Of a stretch of 64,000 bases of DNA, positions 10,251 to 22,516 are shown one piece after another; the first letter of the stretch is position 1, and the number at the start of each line of letters is the position of its first letter. The DNA is taken from positions 279,511,258-279,575,257 of the forward strand of contig CM077116.1 of the NCBI GenBank assembly GCA_039619475.1, given 5' to 3'. The position numbers and the translations under genes were made by a program. The notes beneath the pieces were generated by a model that was not told the origin of the DNA, did no database searches, and was given only the letters and a program-made list of their open reading frames with translations. This stretch comes from Icerya purchasi. Its lineage: Eukaryota > Arthropoda > Insecta > Hemiptera > Monophlebidae.

Positions 10251-13008
10251 TTGATCACATCAATCATCTGTAATGTTCAATTTATTTTTTTTGTTTTTCC
10301 AATAATAAAAGAGTGTCAGATTCTTGATTGATCAGCCGCGGTGACATATGCTAAAAAGCTCGTACATATTCCCGCTGCACGGGAAAGCTTAGCTGTGTAG
10401 CCGGCTGCCATTTCGATAACTTACAAGCCGGCGATGCAGGGTTGATAGAAGGCGATAGTGCGGAAAGTGATTGCGTAAGTGTCAGAATGACATGCAGCCT
10501 ATAAACACATACGCGTGTTAGAAAATAACATGGAAAAATTGACCACAGAAAAACGAGGAGGTACAGAAATGTTACACGGGGCGGATTATCTGGAAACAGG
10601 TAAAAAAAACCGAATTTTACCGATGAAAATTAAAACATGTCCGGTACAGTGACGATCCGTTTTTATTTCCCATTGACGTATTATCGGTTAACCGGGAAAG
10701 AAATTGGCTGTTAAATGAATCGGACCTATCGAGGGCGGTATTTTTCGTAATTATTTCATTAAATTTTAATTATGCCTTCTGTAAGTGCGCGTTTAACGTT
10801 AAATATAATTCGCGCGCGAAATTATTAATGACTCGGCCATCATTTCCTCTGATAAGCTCACTCGAGTAGAAGATAAGACAAGTTGTCAACTGTAAAAGTT
10901 TCTCTTGCAGCAGCAGCCGGATCCGACTTGGTAACAACACGGCGTAAATTGCATTACGGCAACATTGGACGGTTTTTATGTGTGCTCTGCCACTGCCACT
11001 GCCACTGCCACTGCCACTGCCACTGCCACTGCCACTGCCACCTGCCTGCGGACCGTTTTACGCGTTAGAATTAGCCTCTCTCCTATTACGTCTGCAGCAG
11101 AGGCCCCGGTGGAAAATGATTAATGGAACCTCCTAACGATACCAAATGAGCTTTCTTACACGATGCACAAACTTCCGCCGGCCTCTCCGTCTCCCCGGTC
11201 GCCCCCCAAATCGCGCGCTTTCTTAGAATTCGCAGCCCTAGCCTCCGAAGCGAACACAAACTTCCGCCTTGTCCGCGCTCAGACGTGCAACCCCGACTAG
11301 GCTCAGACGACTTCCCCACAACACAGGGGCAGCTTTTCTTTTTTACAACTCCGATAATTAATTATAGCAGCGCCTCTGTCGCGCCCCCTGCACTCTTCCG
11401 CCATTCAGCTCCTCCTGCTCCTATCAATCTTGCTTCGCTACCCGCGGATAGCTTTAAACTTTTCATCGTCGTTTTTATTATTTTGATATTTTCCTGTCGC
11501 TACTTTAATCTTTGTCGTTCTCTTCGCTACAACTACTACTCCAGTGCTGGAGAAAGGCAAGGAAAAAGCAAAAAGAAAAAAAAAAATTCGTTAATATATT
11601 ATTTTTACCAAGTGTTCCTAAAGTAATCATCTGCGTCATCTATTTTACCTCAATGACAATGTTAAACGTGGCAGAATAAATTTTAAAATTTCAACAATTT
11701 CTCTTCATCTTTTAGGCGAACAACATTAAATAGCGAAACAAACGCCGTTCATATAAAGTACTGAAATCGTTTTAGTTATTATTAACATTTACCATTTTTT
11801 CCTTATTATTTTATTTTTTATAATCTAAAACAAAAAAAAATGAACAACGTGCTTATGCCTCAGTTTTTTTTTTTTTTTTTTTTTTTAAATGTCGAATAAG
11901 CAATAAGAAGTATGTTAAATATCCTCAGAAACAGAGCTACACATTAAGTAACACCTGCCACACCGTGCTAGTAAAAAAAAAAAAAAAATTAAAAAACATA
12001 TTAGACGAACTTATTGTTGTGTTTACATACTTGTGCGTAGCATGCTAGTTAATTTCTGAAACTTGTATATATTTTAGTGGTACTACTTTCCATCTTTAGT
12101 TCATCCGAAATTGATGACTTACAAAATTAAACAATAAATGTTATCACTTTTATCGTTAATGACGCCGTTATTATTCATTTATTTATACATCATCGATTGA
12201 GATTAATCAATTATGTACAAAGTGTTTAATTAAGTCTAACATTAAAATTAATACATTGTAAACTCCGAAACCGAACGAGGATCTCTATTACACCATTATT
12301 ACGGGCCGTGACCGAAGTTTCAGAAATAATAAGAAGAGTAGTGAATTATTATTATTCGGAAATCTAGATAGACTATCGAGTCTATTTTACGGCACCTAGA
12401 TCTAAATTGCAACGATCGATTTCTACAGTTGGTGAGATCGTCGCGTGCACACGAAATCAACAGGAAGATGGCGAAGGGTCACTTTCAAAGATGGGCATTC
12501 AGCTAATGCTGGGTGTGACCTAACCGCAAATCGGATACGATCGAGAGTTCCCTAATGTGTAATATTGAATACGGTAAACACTGTTGTTGGCCTTCTTAGA
12601 CCTGAATACTAGAAGTTCCTCTTGGTCCGACTACGGCTTATTCCACTCTTCGGTCAAATATATTTAGAGCACTGTTGATACATGTGGAAGCAGGTCGTCG
12701 TCCCCCTGGAAAGAGGGCGTAAAAATGTCACGTGCGCATCGAATATATAACGTGTTTTATTTTAGTAGGTAAGGAACTCTACTACTCATTTTTTGAACTT
12801 GACTACATTTCTTAGATACAGTGACTTCCAGAATTTATGAATGCCTACTCCAAGTAAACGGTTTCGGGAAGAATTTAGATTTATCCTGCATTTTTCTGAA
12901 TATATCCCCCCACCCACCTCGCGTATTATTTAGAAATTTTCCCTCTCCCTTCGAGGGGGTTGTTAGATACGCGTTAGACTGTTGTAAATAACCAAAGTGA
13001 AAACGCTG
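10251..13008. other. Long non-coding stretch
   Basis: I find no recognisable coding sequence. It includes a hexanucleotide tandem repeat (listed separately), a relatively GC-rich patch at 11090-11450, a T-run at about 11864-11886 and an A-run at about 11972-11987. Short open frames are present but look random in composition. Confidence 0.6.
10987..11040. repeat. (CTGCCA)9 tandem repeat
   Basis: Nine perfect CTGCCA hexamers. One frame reads as alternating Cys-His, which is a product of the repeat rather than a zinc-binding protein. Confidence 0.95.
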
Positions 13009-13014
13009 AGAGAT

Positions 13015-13545
13015 ATCCTTTCCTTATCCACCTCCAATCACGCCATACTTTGGCAGGATATTTATCCCTCCCTATTTTCTAATCGTCATTCTCATTACCG
13101 TTTCATTCAGCCAATTCCTCGTTCCCTGTCTTGGTTCCATTCTATTCCTCTCAGTCGTCGCTCTTCTATTGTCTCCCTAATTCGTCTCCGGATCAATCAT
13201 TCTCTCCTCCCTTCCTCTCGCTTTCGATTTGCTCTATCGCCTTCTCCTGATTGTTCTCTCCACGATTGTGATCCTCCTCGTACATGCGATGCTAATCACA
13301 TTTTCTTTGAGTGTCCTGCTCTTCGTAACGAACGCTACCTTTTATACAGTCAGCTCCTGTCATTAGGTCTCCCTACTCCCTATAACTCTTCCTTTATCCT
13401 CTTGTTTCCTTCATCTTCTGTGGTGTCCGCACTGCTGTCCTTTGTTGCGTCCATTTCGGACCGCTTAGTTATTTAATTTATTAGCTTAGTTTTCTCGTTG
13501 TTGGGTCAATGCCGCTGGCGCGCCCCCCCAAAAAAAAAAAAAAAA
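13015..13545 (+). mobile_element. I/R1-type LINE C-terminal tail
   Basis: The open frame 12997-13476 encodes the region after RNase H in I/R1-type elements: RRSSIVSLIRLRINHSLLPS, then a Cys-His block (CSLHDCDPPRTCDANHIFFE followed by CPALRNERYLL). A short 3'UTR follows, with a C-run and a poly(A) tail at about 13530-13545. AGAGAT occurs on both sides (13009-13014 and 13545-13550) and may be a short TSD, but the protein-like frame continues a few codons upstream, so the 5' end is uncertain. Only the tail of the element is present. Confidence 0.8.
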
Positions 13546-13550
13546 GAGAT

Positions 13551-16500
13551 TCTCGTATCTTACTAAAAGGGAAATGTTACCCCACAGCTGAGTACATGGT
13601 TTCTCGCCGACTTTATTATTATTATTATTATGTGTTTCATCTGCCGCTGAAACCTGCACAAATTAAACTACCTATACCTTTAACAAAAAATAACATTTTA
13701 AAACTGACCAACTATCTTGTACACCAGAAGGAAAAAAAAAACCTTTCTGTCGGCGTTTGATCATTCCATTTGCACTTAGCCTACAAAAAATATGCGATAA
13801 ACGACTGGCAGTGTTTAATTTTTACGTCTTCTAACGAGAACGTTTTCCAAATCGATATGTAGTGAAAATAACGCAGAGATAACGACCAAAGGCGCCCCGT
13901 AAACGCAGGGGAACATATTGGTCAAACCAGTCTAAGGAAGTCGGAAAATCTTATAAGCAACAACCGAATTATTATTTGGCATCGGAGACCCGGTTGAAAG
14001 CGAGAGAATCATTCGGCGCAATGAAATATAACCCCGTTTCTGTAAAAATCTTTAAATAAACTTCAAGTACGCGTAGATGTACGTACATGATGTCAGTTGA
14101 ACTGGCAAAACAGCAAACGCTTCGCCGAAAGAGGAAAAAGCGAAAGAGGAGCGAAGGCAATACAAAAAAAAGGTAGCAGAGGTCCGTGTCTGTTTCGAAT
14201 GAAAAAGGCACACATGTATATATTGCTAGGAAACCGACAAATACGGAATATGTGTAGCAGCTTAACAGCTATACGGCTGGAGGAATGGACGCGACGCCGA
14301 ATGAACGAAGGAGCTGTTGGCAGACCGAATGTAAAATTTATGGACCCTCGGCGAGGGCGGGGTTAGCTGCTAAAACAGAAGAGGGCGCCTAAATCAGCGT
14401 TTCTGAATAGCGTGAAAAATAAACGAACTGCCGAGGTGGCGAAGCTGAAGAAAACGGCCTTGCTGCCGTTCTTTAAGCAAACGTACGGCTAACCGAAGCG
14501 TCGATTGCGCAATGGCTGCCCACACGACTGTCGCGTCGCCTTCGAAGAAAACGAACCGAAGTCTCGACCGACGGCTGCGATCGAACTTACTGCTAGCCGT
14601 CGCCCGGTCACTTCTCTTAATTTGCTCTCGGTAATTATCCGCAATCCGGGAAAATTGTACGCATTTCATCTTGTAGCATTACGTAACGAACTGTGTTTTA
14701 TGACGTAGCTGACTTAAAAAAATTGAAAAAGCCAAACTCTCTTCAATACGATAATTAAGCGAGAGGTCAGAAGAGCCTACTGTAGCGTCTAGTTAGGCAG
14801 CGATATATTCTTCGAACGAAATTGGAATTCGCTATTGAAAATATCGCAGGTTATCACCATTAAGGTCGACGAACGGAAATGTGAAAAATTCCTTTCGATT
14901 TAGAAATTAACTTTAAGAGCTAATCAATTTTGAAAAAAGGCCGTGCACTGATCGTTGCTTGTAAAAGGTTCACTAATTTCCGAACGCCAGTTCTGCGCTT
15001 TCAGGTATAAAATTAAAACATCCGGTGTTGGAAATTCAGTCGACTACCTCCGGGACTGATGTACATTTAAATACTCGCAACATGTCTAGCCTAATTGCCA
15101 TTTAACGATATTATTCATTTACATTATTTGAATTTAAACCGGCACCTAGCTATCGCAATGCCTGTCGCACGACAAAAAAGCACGATTTTACTATTCGGCG
15201 CCGAACCGATTGTGGTGCCTAAGAGGATAAAATCGTTTTCAATTTGTGTAGATTGTATTTTTACCGATTGAATTTGTATATCGATAAGTCTTCCGATAAT
15301 AGATTATTGAAATATTCGAAAAGGGTAGTTAATTTTACAAAAGTAAAATTATTTAAATATTTAGCCTTTCCGGCTAAAAAAAGGTCTCTTTATTTAGGAA
15401 CTGTTTAGTAATTTGACGAGTTTACCGAGCTTCCAAATAATAGCCGTTCGCTTACAGAGTTATATACTCGTATGTATATATTTTCTTTTCTTTTCTTTTC
15501 TTTCTGTTCCAAAGTTGTTGTTACATTTATGACTTTTTTTTTTCACATTTTCATTTTTGATGAAATGTTTAATTTTCGTACGTTGCTAATTTGATTTTAT
15601 ACAATGATATCGATGAACTATTTCCACGTTGAGCTTTTCATATCCAATAACAGTTGATTATTTTTTCGTATATTTGAAATTATCGCACATGTAAATTTTC
15701 AGTGATACCTTTCATGTCATTTAGTAAACGTAATTTCGAAAATGGAACATTTAAATAGAAGTGTCTGCGGGACAGTAACAATTCGGCTAAAAAATGAACC
15801 CGCGTTATAATTATAACGCGAAAAATAAGCCAACACGTGGTAAACGGTATTTTCGCAATTTTTTGATGGACCGCCGAGTTTCTCTCCTTTTGGTAATCCG
15901 CAAAATTCATTTTTTTCGCGGTCATGTTATCAATGACTCAAGAGTTATTTTTATGCGTCGACTTCGACATTAATCGAATTAACAGTTTCCTATTCGTCTT
16001 CAATTTTCGGCCAATTGATGAAGACTGTCGTTGAGAAGAACGCAGCAGAATTTCCCATCAAATAAATCCTTTACACATTCAGTAAAACCAGTATTCGATG
16101 CATTTAAAAAATTCGTCAGGCTTTGTAATTCTTCAACCGCTTCTTCGCCTTGTTCGAGTTCCGGATCAATTTCCCTGTTCTGGGAGACCATATAAGTATT
16201 CTACTACCCCGCCTTGACTTGTTTATGCTTTTCCAAATTTCACATTTTAAAGTTATTGCAATACGTACTATACAAATATGATACACTAATTTGCACGATG
16301 GAAAGTGTCCATCCTAACTTATAAAATAATAATTTTAAATAAAAACGGAATAACTTACAATATCTCGCACATTTGCCCAATAAAATTACCAATTCACTTT
16401 TTCATGTTATCCAAAAAAAAAAAAAGAAAAAAAATCAAAAATCAGTGTTTTGACCACATACTAAATGTCAAACATAGTGACAGATTTATTCAGTTATCAT

Positions 16501-17040
16501 TAAATCATAGTATGTGTATGGAATAATAATGATCAAGTGAAGGTTTTATCTTGTGTGAAATTTAATTCTACGTTAAATGAATAAAAGGTGTTTATGCATA
16601 TATCTAGTATTCAATCTTTAACCTTTTTTACCCATTGTGCAAGCCACCGACTCAACTTAGCTATCGGTACAGCTCTTGCACCGTACCCAGCATGAGAAAT
16701 GGCACGGGGATTATTTCAAATGCAGCAACTTCCTTTTGTGAGTGAGCTCAACGAATACATCTCTTCAGAGGAGAAATGCAAGCTCATCCGCCAAAATGGA
16801 AAAACAAAATAGAATAAATGCGTGAACCCAGATAGATGGAAAGACATGAAACGGTTTTGACGTTCTTAGACGTCTTGCCATGTCTTCCTGGAATTTTGCA
16901 AAAAATGGATGATCAAGGAAACCTGGATTTTCGTTTCTCCAAGTTATAATGTCATCAGAATTTCTTGTAAGCATGGATAATCCTCACTGATATTTTAGGA
17001 ATCTTACTGTCACGACCATTATTACGAGCCATTGAAATTG
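13551..17040. other. Long non-coding stretch
   Basis: I recognise no protein. It contains a short (TTA)n tract near 13613-13630, a (TTTTC)n tract near 15481-15503, and a 20-bp perfect palindrome at 15801-15820. The open frames on both strands lack recognisable motifs. Confidence 0.55.
15801..15820. repeat. Perfect 20-bp palindrome
   Basis: CGCGTTATAATTATAACGCG equals its own reverse complement. It could be the centre of a decayed foldback element or a chance palindrome. No longer arms are visible. Confidence 0.6.
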
Positions 17041-17049
17041 ATATACTTT

Positions 17050-17810
17050 CTGCAGTTCAGCTTGTCAATACGACCACAGCAAATCTGCAGAGGTAACGTG
17101 AAATTAGCACGAACGCAATCAAAAAAACTTATTAATGAGGCTGAGGCCTCACAAACAAAACTGGTACAGATATCACGGTGCACAGAATCACCGGTTCAAA
17201 CAAATCGGTCGAACCGTCAGAGATTCAGTCTGTTGAAGAATATTACCGGCATTCAGAATATATTCCTTTTCCAGATTATTTGCTAAGTAAAAAATGCTAT
17301 CCAGGTTCCTCAGCGCACCGATATAAAGAATCAGACAGTTACAGAAGTTGCTGTTCTATAACTTCAGCGATGAAGATATTGAGGATGTTTTGCAAGGTGT
17401 TGAGATATATATATATATAAAGAGGACCTTCCTTGTTTGTTAGCTTTGAAGGAAGAGCTAAAAATTTGGCAACAAATAAGAGGAAATATTCCAGTCTTCA
17501 GCAGATGCCTACAAAAGACTGGGTGATGTCAAATATTAGATCTCCCTGTCAATTGTTGTGCATATTTACAGTGACTACTAGCACTGCCGAGCGATTATTC
17601 TCCACCTAACTTCGATTAAAGACATATCTTTACAACAAGATTGCAAAAGATGGTTTGAAATATCCATCGAGACATTTCGGAAAAAATGAACAAGGCTACA
17701 CTTGGAACTGATTAAAACCCTTGTTTTAACTAGAGTTCTGAAGGCGTTGTCTGTATACCAACCAGCGCAAAAATGATGGTGTGCGCAACGGATTAAATTG
17801 CCATTGTTTT
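17050..17810 (+). pseudogene. hAT-family transposase C-terminal remnant
   Basis: Fragments in successive frames resemble the C-terminal half of hAT transposases of the zinc-finger-MYM/repressor-of-kinase-inhibitor type. These are PSEIQSVEEYYRHSEYIPF (near 17207-17270), LLALKEELKIWQQIRG (near 17438-17490), and the dimerisation segment TVTTSTAERLFST followed in another frame by LRLKTYLYNKIAKDGLKY (near 17570-17660). The intact family uses this segment to dimerise during cut-and-paste transposition. Multiple frameshifts and stops are present. The N-terminal zinc finger and the catalytic core are not seen, nor are terminal repeats. The family assignment comes from motif recall. Confidence 0.7.
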
Positions 17811-17829
17811 CCATATGATTATTAGCGGT

Positions 17830-19100
17830 GATTTTATTTAATTTTTGTGAGAATTTCTATCATCGCCCCGGATCGAATTTCATATTCCGGTAACAACAGA
17901 AGTCAAGCACTACAGCAACTAAGCTATCGCGATGACGACACATAAATTTTAACTTTCAAAAAAAAAGTTACATTTACTCGAAATATCGGAGATATTAATT
18001 GGACAATACGGATGACATTAATGGTAGTCGATGTGCACTGTGAGTCCTTTGAGCAGAGTTGAATGGTTTGCGCTAGAGTTAAGCACGCTTTTGGCATTGG
18101 TATCGTTAAAATGGCTCGGTCATTTGTTTAGAACGGTATAAAGAAAAGGAAAATCTTGCGAATCTATTGCCAAGCAGGAAAATCGTTAGAACTAGCAAGG
18201 CGCACCAATGGTAGTCCAGAACAATGGGAAGGCCGCGAAGAACGAACTTTTATAACAATGGATGCCAGTTGAAAAATTTGGCCGCTTATCAAAAATTATA
18301 TTTAGAAATAGAAATGCGGAGCAGATTTCGCATTGTTTTTATTTCGTGCGAGGACACAATTAAAATATGAAAATTGTTCGGAAAGGGATAAAAGTTTGTT
18401 CCCGGATTAAAGACGAATCTTGGCTCGGTTGCCTCCTCTTTTGCGAAATTTTTAATACCTTCAAAATGAAATGAGTTTCTGGTTTCATCGGTGCTGCTAT
18501 TTTATCTGGCATCATAAATAAAGGTTTCTTTTGCGAATGAAGTTTTACGTCTCGCACTCGGGCCGGCTTCGGCTTAATTCTTTCTTTCCACAGCCTTTAT
18601 TCAATTGTACACTTCTCCCGATTGTGCGTAATTTTGCGAAATAGTAATACTGTGAAACTTCTGATTCCCATCAGATAGCAGAGATAGGTTAATCGACAAA
18701 TACGACTTACAATAATTACGTCTAATGAATGCTGTAACGATAATGCAACTATCACCTGCTTAAAAGTCCAGCGAATCCAAAACGGAGTAGCACTATTCCC
18801 GGATTATCAACGCAGAAAAATAGAATAGCGGGAACAGTAAAATAAAAGATTCTCCGTTCAATGAAGTGGTAAATGAAAATTTCGAGAAATATCAACAAAT
18901 ATTTTAACCATCGTTCCAAAGATAAGTCGGGGTTAAACGATATTAGAAAAAAAGCAAAACAAAAACTATCACCGTTTGATCAATTTCGGTATTCTAACAG
19001 CTTTATGTAGTTTTTAATCCATTTAAAATGGTATGTGAGTAAAACGATTTTTATCATGCCAAATTTACGCTGAGAAAACTTAGTGGACTGAATATCGAAA
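17830..19100. other. Non-coding stretch
   Basis: I see no clear feature. A frame at about 18126-18180 (LERYKEKENLANLLPSRK) faintly recalls a Tc1-type DNA-binding linker but is too weak to call. Confidence 0.5.
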
Positions 19101-19281
19101 GTGTGTGTACACATTATGCTCGCTTCACAGTTAGGGCAACTGACAGACGCTGTGGTTTTCCAAGGCGGTTATGTGGTCGGTTTCACCATTTGATCGGGCG
19201 AACCTGCCAGTCTCGTTCAAAGGGTTGTTGTGTAAATCGTCTAAATATATTTTGGCATTGTTTATTTAGTACTTTCGTACA

Positions 19282-19644
19282 ATGGGTGACGAACAAGCAC
19301 TTATGGTGTCCTTGCTGCATTACCAATGGAGAAGAAAAAGAAAAAATAGGAGGATGTGGGTTCACCCGATTATAGAAAGAAGACAGAAAAAAAGGACATT
19401 CAATAATTTGTACTTCGAACTGAGGAATCATCCAGATCAATTTTTCAATTTCACTCGAATGTCAATAAGCTTTTTTGATGAATTACTTGACATAATCAAA
19501 GACCACATCACGAAAAAGAACACTGTGATGAGAAGGTTCGTTGAGGAAATTAAATACGGCTTTGTTCCCGGAAAATACCGATCTTTCCATCGATATATCA
19601 CATGTCCCGGAAAAAATTTGTTTTTTCAAACATTTCACCTATAA
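19282..19644 (+). pseudogene. Harbinger (HARBI1-like) transposase N-terminal remnant
   Basis: A 120-residue open frame beginning with ATG. It matches the start of PIF/Harbinger nucleases: MWVHPIIERRQ, NNLYFELRNHP, FFNFTRMSISFFDELLDII and KKNTVMRR. In intact elements of about 350-400 residues, this leads into a DDE nuclease that acts with a Myb-like partner. Here the similarity stops near residue 90 and the remaining residues look random, so the DDE core is missing. Upstream at about 19130, TTA is followed by GGGCAACTGACAG, which could be a decayed terminus with the TTA target favoured by this superfamily. I found no partner terminus. Confidence 0.7.
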
Positions 19645-20894
19645 AGCGGTCCTTTATGCATATGTCTGAGATACGTTTCGGTTCCCCAACTTTGTTACTC
19701 GGACTATTGCTTACGTGAACATCCTTTTTTTTAGCGTTTTTTGGCCGCGAAGGGGAGTTTCTATAATTTTTTTAATCACAATTATTTGATTTTATGAAAG
19801 AGATTCGGCGTTTTGTTTCATATTTTGAATTTCCATTTTAAAGGATCATCTGGTGGTGAGTTATGAATTTTTTAAGGGTGATTTTTGAGGTCGTTTTATA
19901 TTCCATATTATATATTCTTAACGGTTTTTTGCCGCCCAGGGTAACCGGTTAGCTTGAAGTTATAAATTGTCTTAAAAATAATTTTAATTGCAATTTCTGA
20001 TCCAATTTTGGAGTTTATAAGTCAATCCGATCGCGAGTTATTGTACATGTTAATTGAATATTTTTGTCGTTTCTGAATCATCTTATTAGAATTCCGTACA
20101 TTGCATATACAGAATCCTAAAAATCGAACGCCACACCAAAAAACAGCAGACAAACGTGAAATTTAAAATTTCTTAAACTAAATTTATTGCGTTATTTTTA
20201 TCATAGGCATTAGTAATGAAGATATTAGAAAATTCAAATAATGCCATCAATTTTGTAGTTACAGTAAGTTCCGCTTGAAGATTTAATATATTAATTTACA
20301 TCAGAGATGAATTTAGGAATCTGTTTCCGCGGGGGGGGGGGGGGGGGGATCTATATTCTGGGTGGGGAGCAGAAACTTTTTTTATATTTTTATTGAGAAA
20401 ACTTTTTCGAGATATCCCCGAATAAAACCAAATATGTAAAAAATGATTCATTATGTAATTTAAAATAGTGGAAAAGCAAGTATGAACAATAAATTTCAAG
20501 TAAAGTAACCGATTATAAACAATGTTTTCTCAGTTGGTTTTAAAATTAATTATTCTAATTGTGTCCCTATTTTATGAAGTTTCATTTTTCCGTTAAAAAT
20601 AAATTTCGTAATTTTGAAATTTAAAAATATACGACTAATTGAACCATTTCAAAATGTTTTGGCAGCAACTTTTGACATAACTGTAAACTAGGCAAATAAA
20701 AAGAATTTTGTTTCCTTTTAAATTGCTGCATTCTTAAACAGCTGTATTAAGTTCTGGTAGGGGGTATCCCCCGCCCCTCAAAAAAAAACCCACTGGATTC
20801 ACCCCTGATTTACATGATTGTTTAGCATTCATAAATTAATTTCACCACGTCAATTTTTTTCTACTTTGTTAAACAAACAATAGTGAAAACGCTG
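19645..20894. other. Non-coding AT-rich stretch
   Basis: No gene recognised. An 18-base G-run lies at 20331-20348. Confidence 0.6.
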
Positions 20895-21175
20895 ATACCT
20901 TAATTAGAGTTGGCATCAAATTCATGTTAAAAGAATAATTAAAAACTGCATTAAATGTTCATTAAATTGGTCCTAGATATTATAACATGAATTTGATGCC
21001 AACTTTAATTAAGGTGTCAGTGTTGCATAAGAATTACGATATCACCTTTAAGGGTATATCACTCTAATATATATTTTTTATCGGGAGTAACTATTTATTA
21101 CTTTTTAGTGCATTATTAAATTCTTATAATAAACCTTAAAGTCGGTATTTATTTTTTGTAAAAAAGCATTTTATT
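20895..21175 (-). repeat. Foldback repeat X, half copy (right arm)
   Basis: The reverse complement of the left-arm copy of X, from the outer end (TAATAAAATG, ending at 21175) to the end of the central hairpin at about 20895. The central 20895-21020 is itself an imperfect hairpin with arms of about 36 bp (ACCTTAATTAGAGTTGGCAT against ATGCCAACTTTAATTAAGGT). The second long arm seen at 2263-2412 is absent, so the copy stops where the central hairpin ends, exactly as in the 39.3-kb copy. Confidence 0.8.
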
Positions 21176-22516
21176 AGTGATCAAATGTTAGCCAGATGTC
21201 GAGAATGTGAACTGCTCGGCGTAGTCAGCTTACTAGCGAGATTACCTAGGGTAAATTATAAAACTGAAATTACCCGCGTTAATGAAAACGTTCACACACA
21301 ATTTGCGCAATGTAGGAGAAAATTTTAAACCGCAGTAATTTATAAAGAAGCAGAAAAAGGAAAAAAACAATGAAGAAAATGAAAAAGAAATATAACGAGG
21401 AAGAATATTCCGTTCACTAATAGGCTAGCGGGGAGATGAAGAAAAATAATAGCTGGTGTTGGGAACGCATGTCTACCTGTTGACTGAATGGAGCTTTAAG
21501 CTGCCGTCAAACGGCGTCGTACACTTGTCGGCGTTCTCCACCGCCACGACTGTGGAAGAGCAGAACCGGGACACGACGTAAAGCAAGAAAATATGACGCA
21601 ACTGGTTTTACTGAGCTGGGGGGTTTCAGAAAGCAAAAATGTACACCTCCACGAAACACGGTGAATTCTGGCACTGTTAAGTGGGCCTCTCATTTCGCTC
21701 ATTCGAAACACTCCATTTATTTTCCAACTATTTATTTCCCCTTTTCCCGACCTCGCCGCTCCGTCGAGAACAAGCCTGTCTTGTCGGTCGTCGTTCAATC
21801 ACATAATTGAACTTCGCAGAAGATAGAGTCGATTTTCACTTTTCAGAAAAGCCGTGGACGTCGAACGGGGAATTACCAGGCAAATCGCCCGAACGGCGCG
21901 GAAATTTTTTTAATTTTCAAAGAAGTCCTACACAGTTGACGGCTGCGAACGCGCGTTCGTCGAAACTTTGAACTAGACGGGGTGTGCCGGTAGCCAGCGC
22001 GCGATGTAGAAAGGCAGATAAAAACGTTTAATAAAAATTCGCCCCTTAACGAACTGAATCGTTCCCGGCTGACGATGGGATCACGAAGGCAGCGCTTAAA
22101 TGAAAGCCGTTTCAGAGTACGCGTGGTTGAGCTGTAGAGCTTCTATTAATGCTTTTTGTATTTATTATCGAGTCTAAAGTTTTTCACATCGTTTGAAGAG
22201 CTGTGAAACAACAGATTAAAAGGTTGAAACAAAGCAAAATGGGAGCTTCGCAATTTATAAATAACTCTCTAAACTGAGAGCCGCTTTTTTTAAGAGATAA
22301 AATCACTTTGTCTATATTCTCTCAAGAATCGTCATAAACTGGGGACATATTCGTCCAAATTTGTCGCAAAGACCGCGCTCTTCTGCACAGATGAAAATGA
22401 GCGAGAAGCGTAGAGAAAAATCTGAAGATAAACTATTATTGTCGAAATTCGCATACGGATTTGTGCTGACAAACAGAATCCTTTCAGTTGAAAACCGTTC
22501 ACTCGTTGCAGTAAAG
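21025..22516. repeat. Right arm of large inverted duplication
   Basis: The reverse complement of bases 1-1492, with no net gap and about a dozen substitutions. Inward homology continues to about 20895 through the X half copy. Outward, the match can only be followed to 22516 because the left arm leaves the window at base 1. The open frame 21496-21798 (minus) corresponds to 719-970 in the left arm but extends 17 codons further because TAG reads TCG here. Confidence 0.93.

Noticed and set aside
10883..11068. Cys-His-rich frame resembling a metal-binding protein
   Set aside because: The Cys-His alternation is simply (CTGCCA)9 read in one frame.
16765..16974. Minus-strand 69-residue frame
   Set aside because: Biased composition and no motif; it probably overlaps decayed sequence near the hAT remnant by chance.
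18110..18290. Faint Tc1-like linker (LERYKEKENLANLLPSRK, later MGRPRRT)
   Set aside because: Too short, interrupted by a stop, with no helix-turn-helix or DDE parts visible.
20331..20348. G18 run as a quadruplex-type regulatory site
   Set aside because: A homopolymer in non-coding DNA with no gene nearby; similar G/C runs recur at 35.75, 41.83, 54.18 and 60.87 kb without shared context.
1..22516. Inverted arms as terminal repeats of a giant Polinton/Maverick-like element
   Set aside because: The spacer has none of the expected genes (polymerase B, integrase, packaging ATPase, protease); it holds LINE, hAT and Harbinger debris. The outer ends are also unseen.
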